This document shows, one piece after another, positions 1 to 9,436 of a stretch of 64,000 nucleotides of DNA (position 1 is its first letter; each line of letters begins with the position of its first letter). The notes below the pieces were generated by a model. It was not told the DNA's origin. It saw only the letters and a program-made list of their open reading frames with translations, and did not search any database. Made by a program: the position numbers and the translations under genes. Source of the DNA: Clostridium paraputrificum (lineage in GTDB: Bacteria > Bacillota > Clostridia > Clostridiales > Clostridiaceae); the NCBI RefSeq assembly GCF_900447045.1, contig NZ_UAWH01000005.1, forward strand, positions 310,001 through 374,000. The letters are read 5' to 3'.

Positions 1-71
1 TATTATATCAGAAGGTTACATAATATAAAAGGATAAGTTCTACTTTATTTTTCTGTAAATTTTATTGTTTA

Positions 72-106
72 TTAACATTGTGTTAAATTTTTACATACAA
101 TATAAT
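72..106 (+). promoter_or_regulatory. Promoter with overlapping palindrome
   Basis: A -35 TTGTGT (78-83) and a perfect -10 TATAAT (101-106) are separated by 17 bp. A perfect inverted repeat, TTAACA-TTG-TGTTAA (72-86), overlaps the -35. It points at the small secreted protein gene that starts at 155. The operator role is inference. Confidence 0.5.
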
Positions 107-154
107 ATTTACATAAGAACGTTTGTTATTAAATATTAAAAGGTGGGGTGCTGT

Positions 155-568
155 ATGAAAAAGATTTTAACTATAGCATTAGTTGCAGTGGGTATGCTAG
201 GAATTTGCTTCTTTATTTCTGAAGGAAGTAGTGAGTTAAAGGGTACTTATATAAGTAGTAATAAGGATAATAATTATATAGTGCAAATAACTGTTGATAA
301 AGAATCTAATACTTTTGTTGAATATATCGATCAAAGAGAGGTTGATAGGGGAACTATTCATAAAAATACTAATAGTAATTATACCTTTAAAAGCAATAAA
401 CAAGAGTTTGAAGTAGTGTTAAAAGATAATAATAGTTTTGATGTTTTGATAGGTAAAATTAATGGAGCTGAACCAATTACACTTAAGAACTCAACTGATG
501 TAAATACCTATTTTTCAACAAACTTTGGAGATGAAGAGAAATATAATAACTTAATATCTTCTAGATAA
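155..568 (+). CDS. Small membrane-anchored or secreted protein, unknown
   Basis: This 137-residue protein belongs to no family I recognise. It begins MKKILTIALVAVGMLGICFF, a short basic N-terminus followed by a hydrophobic helix, so it is probably exported or anchored with the rest outside. The remainder is polar and rich in Asn, Lys and Thr, with a pattern that could form beta strands. An in-frame GTG at 143 is possible, but it lies inside the Shine-Dalgarno AGGTGGGG (141-148), which fits the ATG at 155 better. It is a single gene read from its own promoter. The next DNA downstream is a decayed GH1 gene, so no operon context helps. Confidence 0.6.
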   Translation: MKKILTIALVAVGMLGICFFISEGSSELKGTYISSNKDNNYIVQITVDKESNTFVEYIDQREVDRGTIHKNTNSNYTFKSNKQEFEVVLKDNNSFDVLIGKINGAEPITLKNSTDVNTYFSTNFGDEEKYNNLISSR

Positions 569-636
569 GAATGTGATGATAAAAGGGCTGTATCAGAATA
601 AATTTGATACAATCTGATAAAAAGAAAGAAGGGGAT

Positions 637-1115
<479 letters not shown>

Positions 1116-1203
1116 TATAATTTTAAATATGTAGTGGGAATAGGATTTTCAAGTCAAGGATTAGAATTGTCCATTATGTCAATATTTAATGCACAGAATA
1201 GGT

Positions 1204-1247
1204 GGGCTACTATAGAACTAATGATGTTTTATAGCAGTCCTTTTTTA
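1204..1247 (+). terminator. Terminator after GH1 pseudogene
   Basis: A 15-bp stem (1204-1218 with 1226-1240; one mismatch and a few G-U pairs) is followed by a run of T. It is probably the original terminator of the decayed GH1 gene. A similar sequence follows the second GH1 remnant near 10200. Confidence 0.7.
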
Positions 1248-1268
1248 TAAAAGTAATTAGAGTTACTT

Positions 1269-1304
1269 AGATTAATTGTAATCTGTAAACATACACATTA
1301 TAAT
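1269..1304 (+). promoter_or_regulatory. Promoter and palindrome before RpiR regulator
   Basis: TTGTAA (1276-1281), a 17-bp spacer and TATAAT (1299-1304) form a good promoter. The perfect inverted repeat AGATTA-ATTG-TAATCT (1269-1284) overlaps the -35, where an autoregulator could bind. The promoter is seen in the sequence; the operator role is inferred. Confidence 0.55.
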
Positions 1305-1326
1305 TACTTTAGGGAGGATGATGAAA

Positions 1327-2130
1327 ATGAGAATGATTACGCCCGTTAGTTCTATTTTATTAAGATATATTAACAATGGTCACAAGAAAGATAATAATTA
1401 CGATATTGCTAAAGCAATGTTAGATAATTTTAATGATATTCCTAGAATGACAATACATGATCTTGCTGATCGATGTTATGTTTCACCAGCATCTATTTCT
1501 AGGTTTATAAGAAATATTGGATATGATAGTTATACTAGTTTTAAAAAAGAGTGTAGGGAATCTTTTGGAATAGATGTAGATTATTCAAAAGATATCTCAA
1601 ATTCATTGCCAAATGAAATAGAAGAAGTGTTTACCAAATATACTGAAAGTGTAAAAGAAAATATTGCATATACCTTAGAAAATATAGATGTTGATCAGAT
1701 GAATAGAATTAGTGAACTTATTTATAAATCAAATGATATTGCTTTATTTGGGTTAGAGTTTGCAACATTACTAGGACAGCATTTTCAAATTAAGATGGCT
1801 AGTATGAATAAATTTGTTAAAATAGGAATTACATATGATGAGCAAAAGGAAATTGCTGAGTCTTTAAGTGATGGATCACTTGTATTTATTATTTCATTAG
1901 AGGGAGGGTACTTCTATAGGGGGGATGAGGTATTTAATTTTTTAAAGAAAAAAAATGTTACTATTGTAGCGATAACTATGAATAATAATTCAAAGTTATT
2001 AAGAGATGTAGATGAAATATTAGTATGTAATAAAGATAATAGCAGTACTCAAGGAAGAATAACTTTATTATATATGATAGAGCTAATTCTAATGAATTAC
2101 TGTATAAACTATAAAAATTTAAATAAATAA
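1327..2130 (+). CDS. RpiR/MurR-family transcriptional regulator
   Basis: This is a sugar-phosphate-responsive DNA-binding protein of about 267 residues. The N-terminal helix-turn-helix of the RpiR family is clear (MTIHDLADRCYVSPASISRF, with the following FIRNIGYDSYTSFK). The C-terminal half (about 120-250) is a weak SIS domain of the kind that binds phosphosugars. Several ATGs cluster at the start. The Shine-Dalgarno AGGGAGG (1311-1317) touches the ATGs at 1318 and 1321, so the ATG at 1327 has the best spacing. It is followed by its own terminator and then by the GH1-GH2-EIIC genes, which it most likely controls. The ligand is unknown; a 6-phospho-beta-glycoside is an inference from context. 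Confidence 0.85.
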   Translation: MRMITPVSSILLRYINNGHKKDNNYDIAKAMLDNFNDIPRMTIHDLADRCYVSPASISRFIRNIGYDSYTSFKKECRESFGIDVDYSKDISNSLPNEIEEVFTKYTESVKENIAYTLENIDVDQMNRISELIYKSNDIALFGLEFATLLGQHFQIKMASMNKFVKIGITYDEQKEIAESLSDGSLVFIISLEGGYFYRGDEVFNFLKKKNVTIVAITMNNNSKLLRDVDEILVCNKDNSSTQGRITLLYMIELILMNYCINYKNLNK

Positions 2131-2144
2131 TTTCAGGTTATGAA

Positions 2145-2182
2145 AAAGACCAAGCAATTTTGTAATTGCTTGGTCTTTTATG
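2145..2182 (+). terminator. Terminator after RpiR regulator
   Basis: A perfect 15-bp stem (2145-2159 with 2164-2178) has a 4-nt loop. The stem itself ends in T residues. It separates the regulator from the glycosidase genes. Confidence 0.75.
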
Positions 2183-2184
2183 AT

Positions 2185-2203
2185 GGTAAAAAAAACGATT
2201 ACC
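2185..2203. promoter_or_regulatory. Candidate operator/cre-like site before GH1 gene
   Basis: A 19-bp stretch has GGTAA and TTACC arms around a central AAAACG core. It matches the Gram-positive cre consensus TGWAANCGNTNWCA at 11 of 14 positions. It lies upstream of the GH1 ribosome binding site and could serve CcpA or the neighbouring RpiR protein. Confidence 0.3.
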
Positions 2204-2247
2204 TATGATAAATTATAGTTGTAATAATTACGGAGGTGGAACTAAAT

Positions 2248-3642
2248 ATGAAAAAAATATATAAAAATATGCCAAAGGATTTTTTATGGGGGGCATCTAC
2301 AAGTGCATTTCAGGTAGAAGGCGGATATGGTGAGGGTGGAAAAGGAATATCAACAACTGATGTTAGAAATGTTCCAGAGGGAATAGCCGATTCTAAGATT
2401 GCATCAGATCATTATCATCATTATGAAGAAGATGTTAAGTTAATGAAGGAATTAGGGATTAATATATATCGTTTTTCATTCTGTTGGGCAAGAATTATGC
2501 CAGATGGGTGGAATGTAAATGAAGAGGGATTGGAGTTTTATGATGATTTAATAAATAGATGTATAGAAAATAATATTATTCCTTTCCCAACATTATATCA
2601 TTTTGAGATGCCACAAAAATTAGTTGAGGAGTTTGGCGGTTGGAAGTCAAGAAAGTGTATTGATGCATTTGAAAAGTATGCAAAAGTTTGTTTTGAAAGA
2701 TTTAAGGATAGGGTTAAGTACTGGGGAACTATAAATGAACAGTTAATAGTAAGTGCTGCAAGCGATTTAAATGGAAATCATGAAAGTGACCAAAATCAAA
2801 AAATGAAAAACATGTACCAGATGAGCTATAATATGTCAGTTGCAGAAAAGAAAGCAATTAAAGCTATAAGAGAAATCATACCAGAAGCTTTAGTAGGTCC
2901 TGTTTGTTCTATGCAAGTAATATATCCTAGAACTTCTGCACCAGAAGATATTATTGCAGCAAATGATGCAGAAGATATGCTACAAAATATATTCTTAGAT
3001 ATGAGTGTAAAAGGTAAGTATCCAAAGCGTTGTGAAAACTATCTAAAACTTAAAAATTATTATCCAGAAACAATGGAAGAAGATAAAGAACTATTAGAAA
3101 AATATGTACCAGACTTTATAGGGGTAAATTATTATGCAAGTACATGCATTAGAGTAAGAGAAGAAGGAGAAGACGTTTCTAAGCTACCACCATTCTTTAG
3201 AAATGAATTATTTACTTTAGGTAATAATGAATTCTTACAAAAAACAAGATGGATGGAATTTGGAATAGATCCAAGTGGTCTTTATTTAGGAATGAGAAAG
3301 ATGTATGAACGTTATAATCTTCCAATGATGGTTACTGAAAATGGAATGGCTTATTCTGAAGAGTTGGTAGATGGAAAGGTACATGATGAATATAGAATCG
3401 AATATTTAAAAGCCCACATAGAACAATGTCAAAGGTTAGTTGAAGAGGGGTATCCGTTATTAGGATATTGTCCATGGTCATTATTAGATCTAGTTAGTTC
3501 ACATCAAGGATTTTCTAAGAGATATGGATTAATTTTTGTAGATAGAACTGATATAGATATTAAAGAATGTAGAAGAATTCCAAAGGATAGTTATTATTGG
3601 TATAAAAATGTTATAGCTAATAATGGTATTTACTTTGAGTAA
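2248..3642 (+). CDS. GH1 6-phospho-beta-glycosidase
   Basis: This cytoplasmic enzyme of 464 residues hydrolyses beta-glycosides, probably phosphorylated on C6 during PTS uptake. It has the GH1 N-terminal signature FLWGASTSAFQVEGG. The acid/base Glu is about E164 in TINEQ, with Gln where most relatives have Pro. The nucleophile is about E364 in VTENGM. The C-terminal SSHQGFSKRYG region corresponds to the Ser/Lys/Tyr phosphate-binding loop of phospho-glycosidases. The GTG at 2236 overlaps the Shine-Dalgarno GGAGG (2232-2236), so the ATG at 2248 is chosen. It lies 15 bp before the GH2 gene and is the first gene of that operon. Glucosidase versus galactosidase preference cannot be read from sequence alone. 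Confidence 0.9.
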   Translation: MKKIYKNMPKDFLWGASTSAFQVEGGYGEGGKGISTTDVRNVPEGIADSKIASDHYHHYEEDVKLMKELGINIYRFSFCWARIMPDGWNVNEEGLEFYDDLINRCIENNIIPFPTLYHFEMPQKLVEEFGGWKSRKCIDAFEKYAKVCFERFKDRVKYWGTINEQLIVSAASDLNGNHESDQNQKMKNMYQMSYNMSVAEKKAIKAIREIIPEALVGPVCSMQVIYPRTSAPEDIIAANDAEDMLQNIFLDMSVKGKYPKRCENYLKLKNYYPETMEEDKELLEKYVPDFIGVNYYASTCIRVREEGEDVSKLPPFFRNELFTLGNNEFLQKTRWMEFGIDPSGLYLGMRKMYERYNLPMMVTENGMAYSEELVDGKVHDEYRIEYLKAHIEQCQRLVEEGYPLLGYCPWSLLDLVSSHQGFSKRYGLIFVDRTDIDIKECRRIPKDSYYWYKNVIANNGIYFE

Positions 3643-3657
3643 AAGAGAGAGGTAATT

Positions 3658-6114
3658 ATGATTAAAGTAAAGTTTAATGATAATTGGAAATACGCTGATT
3701 TTGGAAAGTGTAAAGATATATTTGATAGTGAACCAGATTTTCATGATATTAAACTCCCGCATGATGCTATGAGGGATAATGAGCGTACTGAAGATAATAT
3801 AAATGGAAATACAACAGGATTTTGTTCAGGTGGTTCTTATGTATATATAAAAAAATACTATGTAGATAGCAAGTTAAAAGGTAAGTATATAAAACTTGAA
3901 TTTGAGGGAGTTTACATGAATGCAATGGTGTATGTAAATGGAACTTTTGCAGGAAAATGTCCTAATGGATATGTAAATTTTTACGTAGATATAACTAATT
4001 TCTTAAACTATGATGAAGAGAATGAGATTAAGGTTGTAGTAAAAACAGATATGGAACTTTGCTCTAGATGGTATAGTGGAAGTGGTATTTATAGAGATGT
4101 TAATATTCTTATAGGAAATCCATTAAGAATAAAAGAAGATGGAGTAAAGATAACTACGTCATCAGTTTCTAAAGAAGGGTCTATTATAAATATATCAACT
4201 GATATTAGATATGATGGTATAGGCTATACTGAAGCTACAGCAAAAATAAATATTATGGATAGGTATGATAATGTAGTTATTAGTGAAGTATATCCATTTA
4301 GTATTTATGGTAATACAGAAACAACATTAAGAAATAGATTATTCCTAGAAGATTGCCATTTGTGGGATTTAGATAATCCATACCTATATAAAATAGAGGT
4401 TGAAATAATAAAAGACGATGAAAGTCTAGATAAACATATTGATACATTTGGTATAAGAAAAATAGAGGTTGACTCAAAAAATGGTTTTAGAATTAACGGT
4501 CAATCTATAAATTTAAGGGGTGGATGTATTCATCATGATAATGGAGTATTAGGAAGTGCGTCATTTTATGATGCAGAGAAGAGAAGAATTTCATTAATGA
4601 AAAAAGCAGGCTTCAATGCTGTTAGAATGGCTCATAACCCATGTTCAAAACATTTATTAAAAGTTTGTGATGAGGAAGGAATTCTAATTTTAGAGGAAAT
4701 ATTTGATGTTTGGAATCACTCAAAGGCTGATCATGATTCATCTTTATTCTTTGAAGAGTGGTGGAAATACGATATAGATGCTATAGTAAATAAAAACTAT
4801 AATCATCCATCTGTATTTATGTACAATATAGGAAATGAAATTCAGGATATTGGTACAGGACATGGTTCTATAAAAAACAGAGAGATAGCTGAATACTTAA
4901 GAAAGCTTGATAATACTAGATTTGTAGGAAATGCAATAAATGGGATGTTCGCGGCTATGGGGAAAATGGATTTGATTCTAAAAGATATCATTAAACAAGA
5001 AGATGATGATAAACCTAAGGCAGCTGGTGATGTAAATGATTTTATGACTATACTAGATAAGTTTATGCCTGAAATCATTAGTCATGATATTGTTAGTGAG
5101 TCAATTGAGAAATCATGCTTTGGTGTTGATATATGTGGATATAATTATATGGATAGCAGGTACATGATTGATGGAAAGAAGTATCCTAATAGAGTAATTG
5201 TAGGCTCAGAAACTAGACCTAATGCCATAGCAAACAACTGGAGCATGGTAAAAAAACTTCCATATTTAATTGGAGATTTTGTATGGTGTGGATGGGATTA
5301 TATTGGTGAATCAGGAGTTGGAAAAGTAGATTATAACTTTGAAAAGTCAAAAGGCATATATGGTCCATTTCCGTGGTATTTAGCTAATGTTGGAGATTTT
5401 GATATATGTGGTAACCGTAGACCGCAATCATACTATAGAGAAATTGTTTGGGGACTAAGAAATGACCCATATATAGCAGTGATAAATCCAAAATATTATG
5501 AATGTAAAGCCGCTGTTACTAACTGGAGTTGGAGTGATAGCATAAATAGTTGGACTTGGCATGGATATGAGGACAAACCTATAGAAATTGAAGTATATTC
5601 AAATGCAGACGAGGTAGAATTATACATTAATGGTAAGAGTATTGATAAGAAGATTGTTGGAGAAGAAAAACCATACATGGCAATTTTCAAAACTATTTAT
5701 AAAGAAGGAGAAATAGTTGCTAAATCATATAAGGATGGGATTTTAACGGGAGAATGTAAATTAAAGTCTAGCAAGAAAGCTACAAAGTTCTTAGTTGAAA
5801 TAAGCAAATATTCATTAAGCTACAAAGAAGATGAGTTGTCATATTTAAATATAAGTATAGTTGATGATCATGAGATTTGTGATACTTTCAATGAACATAA
5901 AGTGAAAGTTCAAGTACATGGCGGTGGAGATCTTATTGGATTTGGCAGTTCAGATCCTAAGAGTTTAGAATACTTTAACGAGGCAGAGAGAACAACTTAT
6001 AACGGAAAGGTGTTAGCTATTATTAGAAGAAATATAAGTAATGAAGATATAGTCGTTAATATCGCTAGTAACAATATAGATGAAATGAATATTGTTCTAG
6101 AGGGAAAGAAGTAA
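3658..6114 (+). CDS. GH2 beta-galactosidase/beta-glucuronidase-type hydrolase
   Basis: This 818-residue glycoside hydrolase of family 2 has no signal peptide, so it is cytoplasmic. In order it has a sugar-binding jelly roll (about 1-150, with RWYSGSGIYRDV), an Ig-like domain (about 155-265), a TIM barrel (about 270-600) and C-terminal beta domains of the DUF4982 and Ig-like types (from about 620). Catalytic residues are visible: acid/base about E394 in NIGNEIQ and nucleophile about E518 in GSETRP. The motif RMAHNPCSKHLLKVCDEEGI is typical of the family. It sits directly behind the GH1 gene and before the PTS EIIC gene, so it probably attacks the same class of imported oligosaccharide. The substrate is not determinable here. 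Confidence 0.88.
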   Translation: MIKVKFNDNWKYADFGKCKDIFDSEPDFHDIKLPHDAMRDNERTEDNINGNTTGFCSGGSYVYIKKYYVDSKLKGKYIKLEFEGVYMNAMVYVNGTFAGKCPNGYVNFYVDITNFLNYDEENEIKVVVKTDMELCSRWYSGSGIYRDVNILIGNPLRIKEDGVKITTSSVSKEGSIINISTDIRYDGIGYTEATAKINIMDRYDNVVISEVYPFSIYGNTETTLRNRLFLEDCHLWDLDNPYLYKIEVEIIKDDESLDKHIDTFGIRKIEVDSKNGFRINGQSINLRGGCIHHDNGVLGSASFYDAEKRRISLMKKAGFNAVRMAHNPCSKHLLKVCDEEGILILEEIFDVWNHSKADHDSSLFFEEWWKYDIDAIVNKNYNHPSVFMYNIGNEIQDIGTGHGSIKNREIAEYLRKLDNTRFVGNAINGMFAAMGKMDLILKDIIKQEDDDKPKAAGDVNDFMTILDKFMPEIISHDIVSESIEKSCFGVDICGYNYMDSRYMIDGKKYPNRVIVGSETRPNAIANNWSMVKKLPYLIGDFVWCGWDYIGESGVGKVDYNFEKSKGIYGPFPWYLANVGDFDICGNRRPQSYYREIVWGLRNDPYIAVINPKYYECKAAVTNWSWSDSINSWTWHGYEDKPIEIEVYSNADEVELYINGKSIDKKIVGEEKPYMAIFKTIYKEGEIVAKSYKDGILTGECKLKSSKKATKFLVEISKYSLSYKEDELSYLNISIVDDHEICDTFNEHKVKVQVHGGGDLIGFGSSDPKSLEYFNEAERTTYNGKVLAIIRRNISNEDIVVNIASNNIDEMNIVLEGKK

Positions 6115-6211
6115 TTTCAAATTTTGAAAAAACACTATATAAATTGAAAAATTGTAAGTATTTTTGAAGACGAATATTTAAATTATTGGTGATATGATAA
6201 AAATGTAATCA

Positions 6212-6225
6212 AGAAAACATTTACA
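6212..6225. promoter_or_regulatory. Candidate cre site before PTS EIIC gene
   Basis: AGAAAACATTTACA matches the CcpA cre consensus TGWAANCGNTNWCA at 12 of 14 positions. It lies about 24 bp before the EIIC start. CcpA control is an inference. Confidence 0.35.
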
Positions 6226-6248
6226 AATAAAATCCGGGAGGGGTTATT

Positions 6249-7532
6249 ATGAAAAAATTTATTCAATTTATGGAAGACAAGTTCGTTCCATTAGCAAATA
6301 AGATATCAAACAATCTTTATCTAAAGACTATTAGTAATGGTTCGATGAATCTTCTTGGAATTATAATGTTAGGTTCTTTATTTACAGTAATAACTAGTAT
6401 TGCTTGGGAACCATACCAAAACTTTTTAGCTTCCACATGGATAGGAACACTATTATCTTATGTTCCTGATTTTACAATTGATTTATTAGCATTATATATG
6501 GCATTTTCTGTTGCTTATAATGGAGCAAAGATTTTTGGCATTGAAAAATCTGCTCTTAACTCAGGACTTATATCAGTAGTATCATTTCTACTATTAACAC
6601 CGCTAAATACAACAGCTTTAGAAGGAGCGACTTTTCTAGATGTTAGTTATTTAGGAGCAAAGGGAGTATTTGCAGCACTAATAGTAGCAGTAATCACTGT
6701 TAAGGTAATGCAATTTTTTGTTACAAGAAATATAGTAATAAAAATGCCAGAGGGTGTACCAACAAGAGTTACAGAATCATTTACTTCATTAATTCCAGCT
6801 GTAGTAATAGTACTACTATTTGGACTGGCTAAGATAGGATTTGCTGCTACAGAATATGAAACAGCAAATGGATTTATTTATACCATATTACAAGCTCCAT
6901 TACAATCATTAACAGGTAGTTTACCAGCATTTTTATGTTTAATTCTTATAGCACAACTATTATGGTTTTTTGGTATCCATGGTTCTATGACAGTATTGCC
7001 AATTTTATTCCCTATATTCTTAGGATACTTAGCTGAAAATACAGCAGCAGTAGAAGCTGGATTAACAGCTCCAAATCCGATTAATTTTGGTTTATATGAT
7101 TTAGCATGTCTTGGAGGGTGTGGTGCTACTATAGGGCTTGTTATAGTAATGTTCTTCTTCTCGAAAAGTAAGAGATATAAGGCATTTTCTAAAGTTGTAT
7201 TACCATGTGGGTTATTTAGTGTTAATGAGCCAGTTATATTTGGAATGCCTTTAATGTTAAATGTAATGATGTTAATTCCATTTTTAATTACACCTGTAAT
7301 AATTGTATCTTTAGGATACTTTTTAATTCAAATTGGAATTATTACACCTACAATTGGTGTTTTAGGGGCTGGATCACTTCCACCAGTAATCCATGGTATA
7401 GTACAAGGAAGTTTATCATTTGGTATTTTTGAGATATTTGCAACAATAATATCAATGGCAATATACTATCCATTCTTTAAGGTTCTTGATAATCAAGCAT
7501 TAAAAGAGGAAATGGATGAAATAGCAGAATAG
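6249..7532 (+). CDS. PTS EIIC, lactose/cellobiose family
   Basis: This polytopic membrane permease of 427 residues carries a beta-glycoside across the membrane while the PTS phosphorylates it. The start MKKFIQFMEDKFVPLANKIS and several long hydrophobic segments are typical of CelB-type EIIC proteins. Conserved family stretches include FGIHGSMTVLPILFP and FSVNEPVIFGMPLMLN, which forms the sugar-binding region. A strong GGGAGG site precedes the ATG. No EIIA or EIIB gene is nearby, so phosphate must come from EIIA/EIIB proteins encoded elsewhere. It lies 134 bp after the GH2 gene and ends in a terminator. Confidence 0.9.
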   Translation: MKKFIQFMEDKFVPLANKISNNLYLKTISNGSMNLLGIIMLGSLFTVITSIAWEPYQNFLASTWIGTLLSYVPDFTIDLLALYMAFSVAYNGAKIFGIEKSALNSGLISVVSFLLLTPLNTTALEGATFLDVSYLGAKGVFAALIVAVITVKVMQFFVTRNIVIKMPEGVPTRVTESFTSLIPAVVIVLLFGLAKIGFAATEYETANGFIYTILQAPLQSLTGSLPAFLCLILIAQLLWFFGIHGSMTVLPILFPIFLGYLAENTAAVEAGLTAPNPINFGLYDLACLGGCGATIGLVIVMFFFSKSKRYKAFSKVVLPCGLFSVNEPVIFGMPLMLNVMMLIPFLITPVIIVSLGYFLIQIGIITPTIGVLGAGSLPPVIHGIVQGSLSFGIFEIFATIISMAIYYPFFKVLDNQALKEEMDEIAE

Positions 7533-7544
7533 ATTTATTACAAG

Positions 7545-7572
7545 AAGGATTCGTAATTGCGAATCCTTTTTA
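7545..7572 (+). terminator. Terminator after PTS EIIC gene
   Basis: A perfect 9-bp stem (7545-7553 with 7560-7568) has a 6-nt loop and a T tail. It closes the GH1-GH2-EIIC transcript, so the GH3-pgmB pair probably has its own promoter in 7573-7700. Confidence 0.8.
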
Positions 7573-7713
7573 TTTTGGATAATATTTGTTTTTCAAGATT
7601 AGAAAATTAGCTATTTAAAGTGAAATTTATCCTAGTGTATTGAGGTGTGATTCCACAGTACTAGATGATACTATACAAGTAAAGAAGGAGTTATATAAGG
7701 AGAGGAAAGTTTT

Positions 7714-9417
7714 ATGATTAGATTAGATAAAAAACCGTTTAATTTACATGAAGAAGATATAAATTGGGTAGTAAATACTCTTGCTAATATGACACTTGAA
7801 GAAAAGGTTGGACAATTGTTTTGCATAGCAGGTTCTTTAGAAGAAGAAAAAGATATAAAAGAATTTCTTGAAAAATATAAACCGGGTGGCATGATGTATA
7901 GACCGCAAAAGGGAGAAAAGATAAAAGCTATTCATAATTATATTCAGAAAAATTCGAAAGTGCCATTACTACTTTCAGCTAATTTAGAAGCAGGGGGGAA
8001 TGGTATAGCTACAGATGGAACATATTTTGGAAAGCAGATGCAAGTAGCTGCAACAGATGATATTGATATGGCATATAAGCTTGGAAAGGTATGTGGAGTA
8101 GAAGGAAAAACTGTGGGATGTAATTGGACTTTTTCTCCTATAGTTGATATTGATATAAATTATAGAAATCCTATAACTAATGTTAGAACCTTTGGTAGTG
8201 ATGTTGATAGGATAATAAAAATGTCTAAAGCATATATGTCTGCAGTTAATGAAAGTGGTCTAGCTGTATCTATAAAGCACTTTCCGGGAGATGGGGTAGA
8301 TGAAAGAGATCAACATTTATTAAGCTCAGTTAATTCACTATCTGTTGAGGAATGGGATAATTCATATGGAAGAATATATAAGGAATTAATAAATGAGGGT
8401 GCTCAAACTATAATGGTAGGACATATTTTAATGCCTGAGTATAGCAAGAAACTTAATCCATCATTAAAGGATGAAGAAATAATGCCAGCGACATTATCAA
8501 AGGAGTTATTAAATGGTTTATTAAGAGAAAAACTAGGTTTTAACGGATTAATTGTTACAGATGCAACCCCAATGATAGGATTTAATGTGGCTGAAAGAAG
8601 AGAATATGCAGTTCCAAAGGCAATTGCTTCAGGGTGTGATATGTTCTTATTTAATAAAAATATAGAAGAAGATTTTAATTTTATGATGTCTGGAATTAAA
8701 AGGGGTATTTTAAGTGAAGCAAGAGTAGATGAGGCAGTTACAAGAATTTTAGCAACAAAGGCGTCATTAGGATTGCATAAATCAACTCTAATTGAAGAAA
8801 ATTTAGATGAAGAACTTAAGAAGTTAAAAAGCTATGAGCATGAAATGTGGGCAAAAGAATGTGCCGATAAATCAGTTACTTTAGTAAAAGATACACAAGG
8901 TTTACTTCCTATAACACCTGAAAAATATAAGAGAATAAGATTATATATCTTAGGGGAAAGTAGAGAGGGTGGATTTAAAGATGGTGATAGTGCAACTTAC
9001 TCGATAAAGGACAAGCTTGAGAAAAAAGGTTTTTTAGTAGATGTTTATAATGATGAGAATTTAGATTTTAGAGAAATATTTAATGGCGGAATTGAAGATT
9101 TAAAATCTAAATATGATTTAGCTTTATATGTTGCAAATGTTGAAACTGCAAGTAATCAAACTACAGTTAGAATAGACTGGATTCATTTAATGGCTGCTAA
9201 TGCACCTTGGTTTGTCAAAGATATACCAACTATGTTTATATCCCTAGCAAACCCATATCATTTAGTGGATGTTCCTATGATAAAAACATTTATTAATGGG
9301 TATTCAGCTAGTGAATATGTTATTGATTCAGTAGTAGAAAAAATAACTGGTGAGTCTGAGTTTAAAGGAGTAAACCCAGTAGATCCATTTTGTAATATAT
9401 GGGGAGCAAGATTTTAA
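7714..9417 (+). CDS. GH3 enzyme, NagZ-type, possibly a phosphorylase
   Basis: This 567-residue cytoplasmic GH3 protein belongs to the NagZ-like branch. The motif KHFPGDG begins at K188, and the Asp199-x-His201 pair follows in DERDQH. That pair is the histidine acid/base dyad of beta-N-acetylglucosaminidases and of reported GH3 phosphorylases. The likely nucleophile is D283 in VTDATPM. A C-terminal alpha/beta domain follows (about 390-560). The first 60 residues match the usual family start (MTLEEKVGQLF). It lies 19 bp before beta-phosphoglucomutase, which suggests either glucosidase activity or phosphorolysis giving a sugar 1-phosphate. Activity is uncertain; family membership is clear. Confidence 0.88.
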   Translation: MIRLDKKPFNLHEEDINWVVNTLANMTLEEKVGQLFCIAGSLEEEKDIKEFLEKYKPGGMMYRPQKGEKIKAIHNYIQKNSKVPLLLSANLEAGGNGIATDGTYFGKQMQVAATDDIDMAYKLGKVCGVEGKTVGCNWTFSPIVDIDINYRNPITNVRTFGSDVDRIIKMSKAYMSAVNESGLAVSIKHFPGDGVDERDQHLLSSVNSLSVEEWDNSYGRIYKELINEGAQTIMVGHILMPEYSKKLNPSLKDEEIMPATLSKELLNGLLREKLGFNGLIVTDATPMIGFNVAERREYAVPKAIASGCDMFLFNKNIEEDFNFMMSGIKRGILSEARVDEAVTRILATKASLGLHKSTLIEENLDEELKKLKSYEHEMWAKECADKSVTLVKDTQGLLPITPEKYKRIRLYILGESREGGFKDGDSATYSIKDKLEKKGFLVDVYNDENLDFREIFNGGIEDLKSKYDLALYVANVETASNQTTVRIDWIHLMAANAPWFVKDIPTMFISLANPYHLVDVPMIKTFINGYSASEYVIDSVVEKITGESEFKGVNPVDPFCNIWGARF

Positions 9418-9436
9418 AATTATAAAGGAGTATACA

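Noticed and set aside
2236..2247. GTG start for the GH1 gene (and similar early starts at 143, 10881, 17600, 43886 and 48136)
   Set aside because: In each case the early start lies within or before the ribosome binding site of a later ATG that agrees better with family length.
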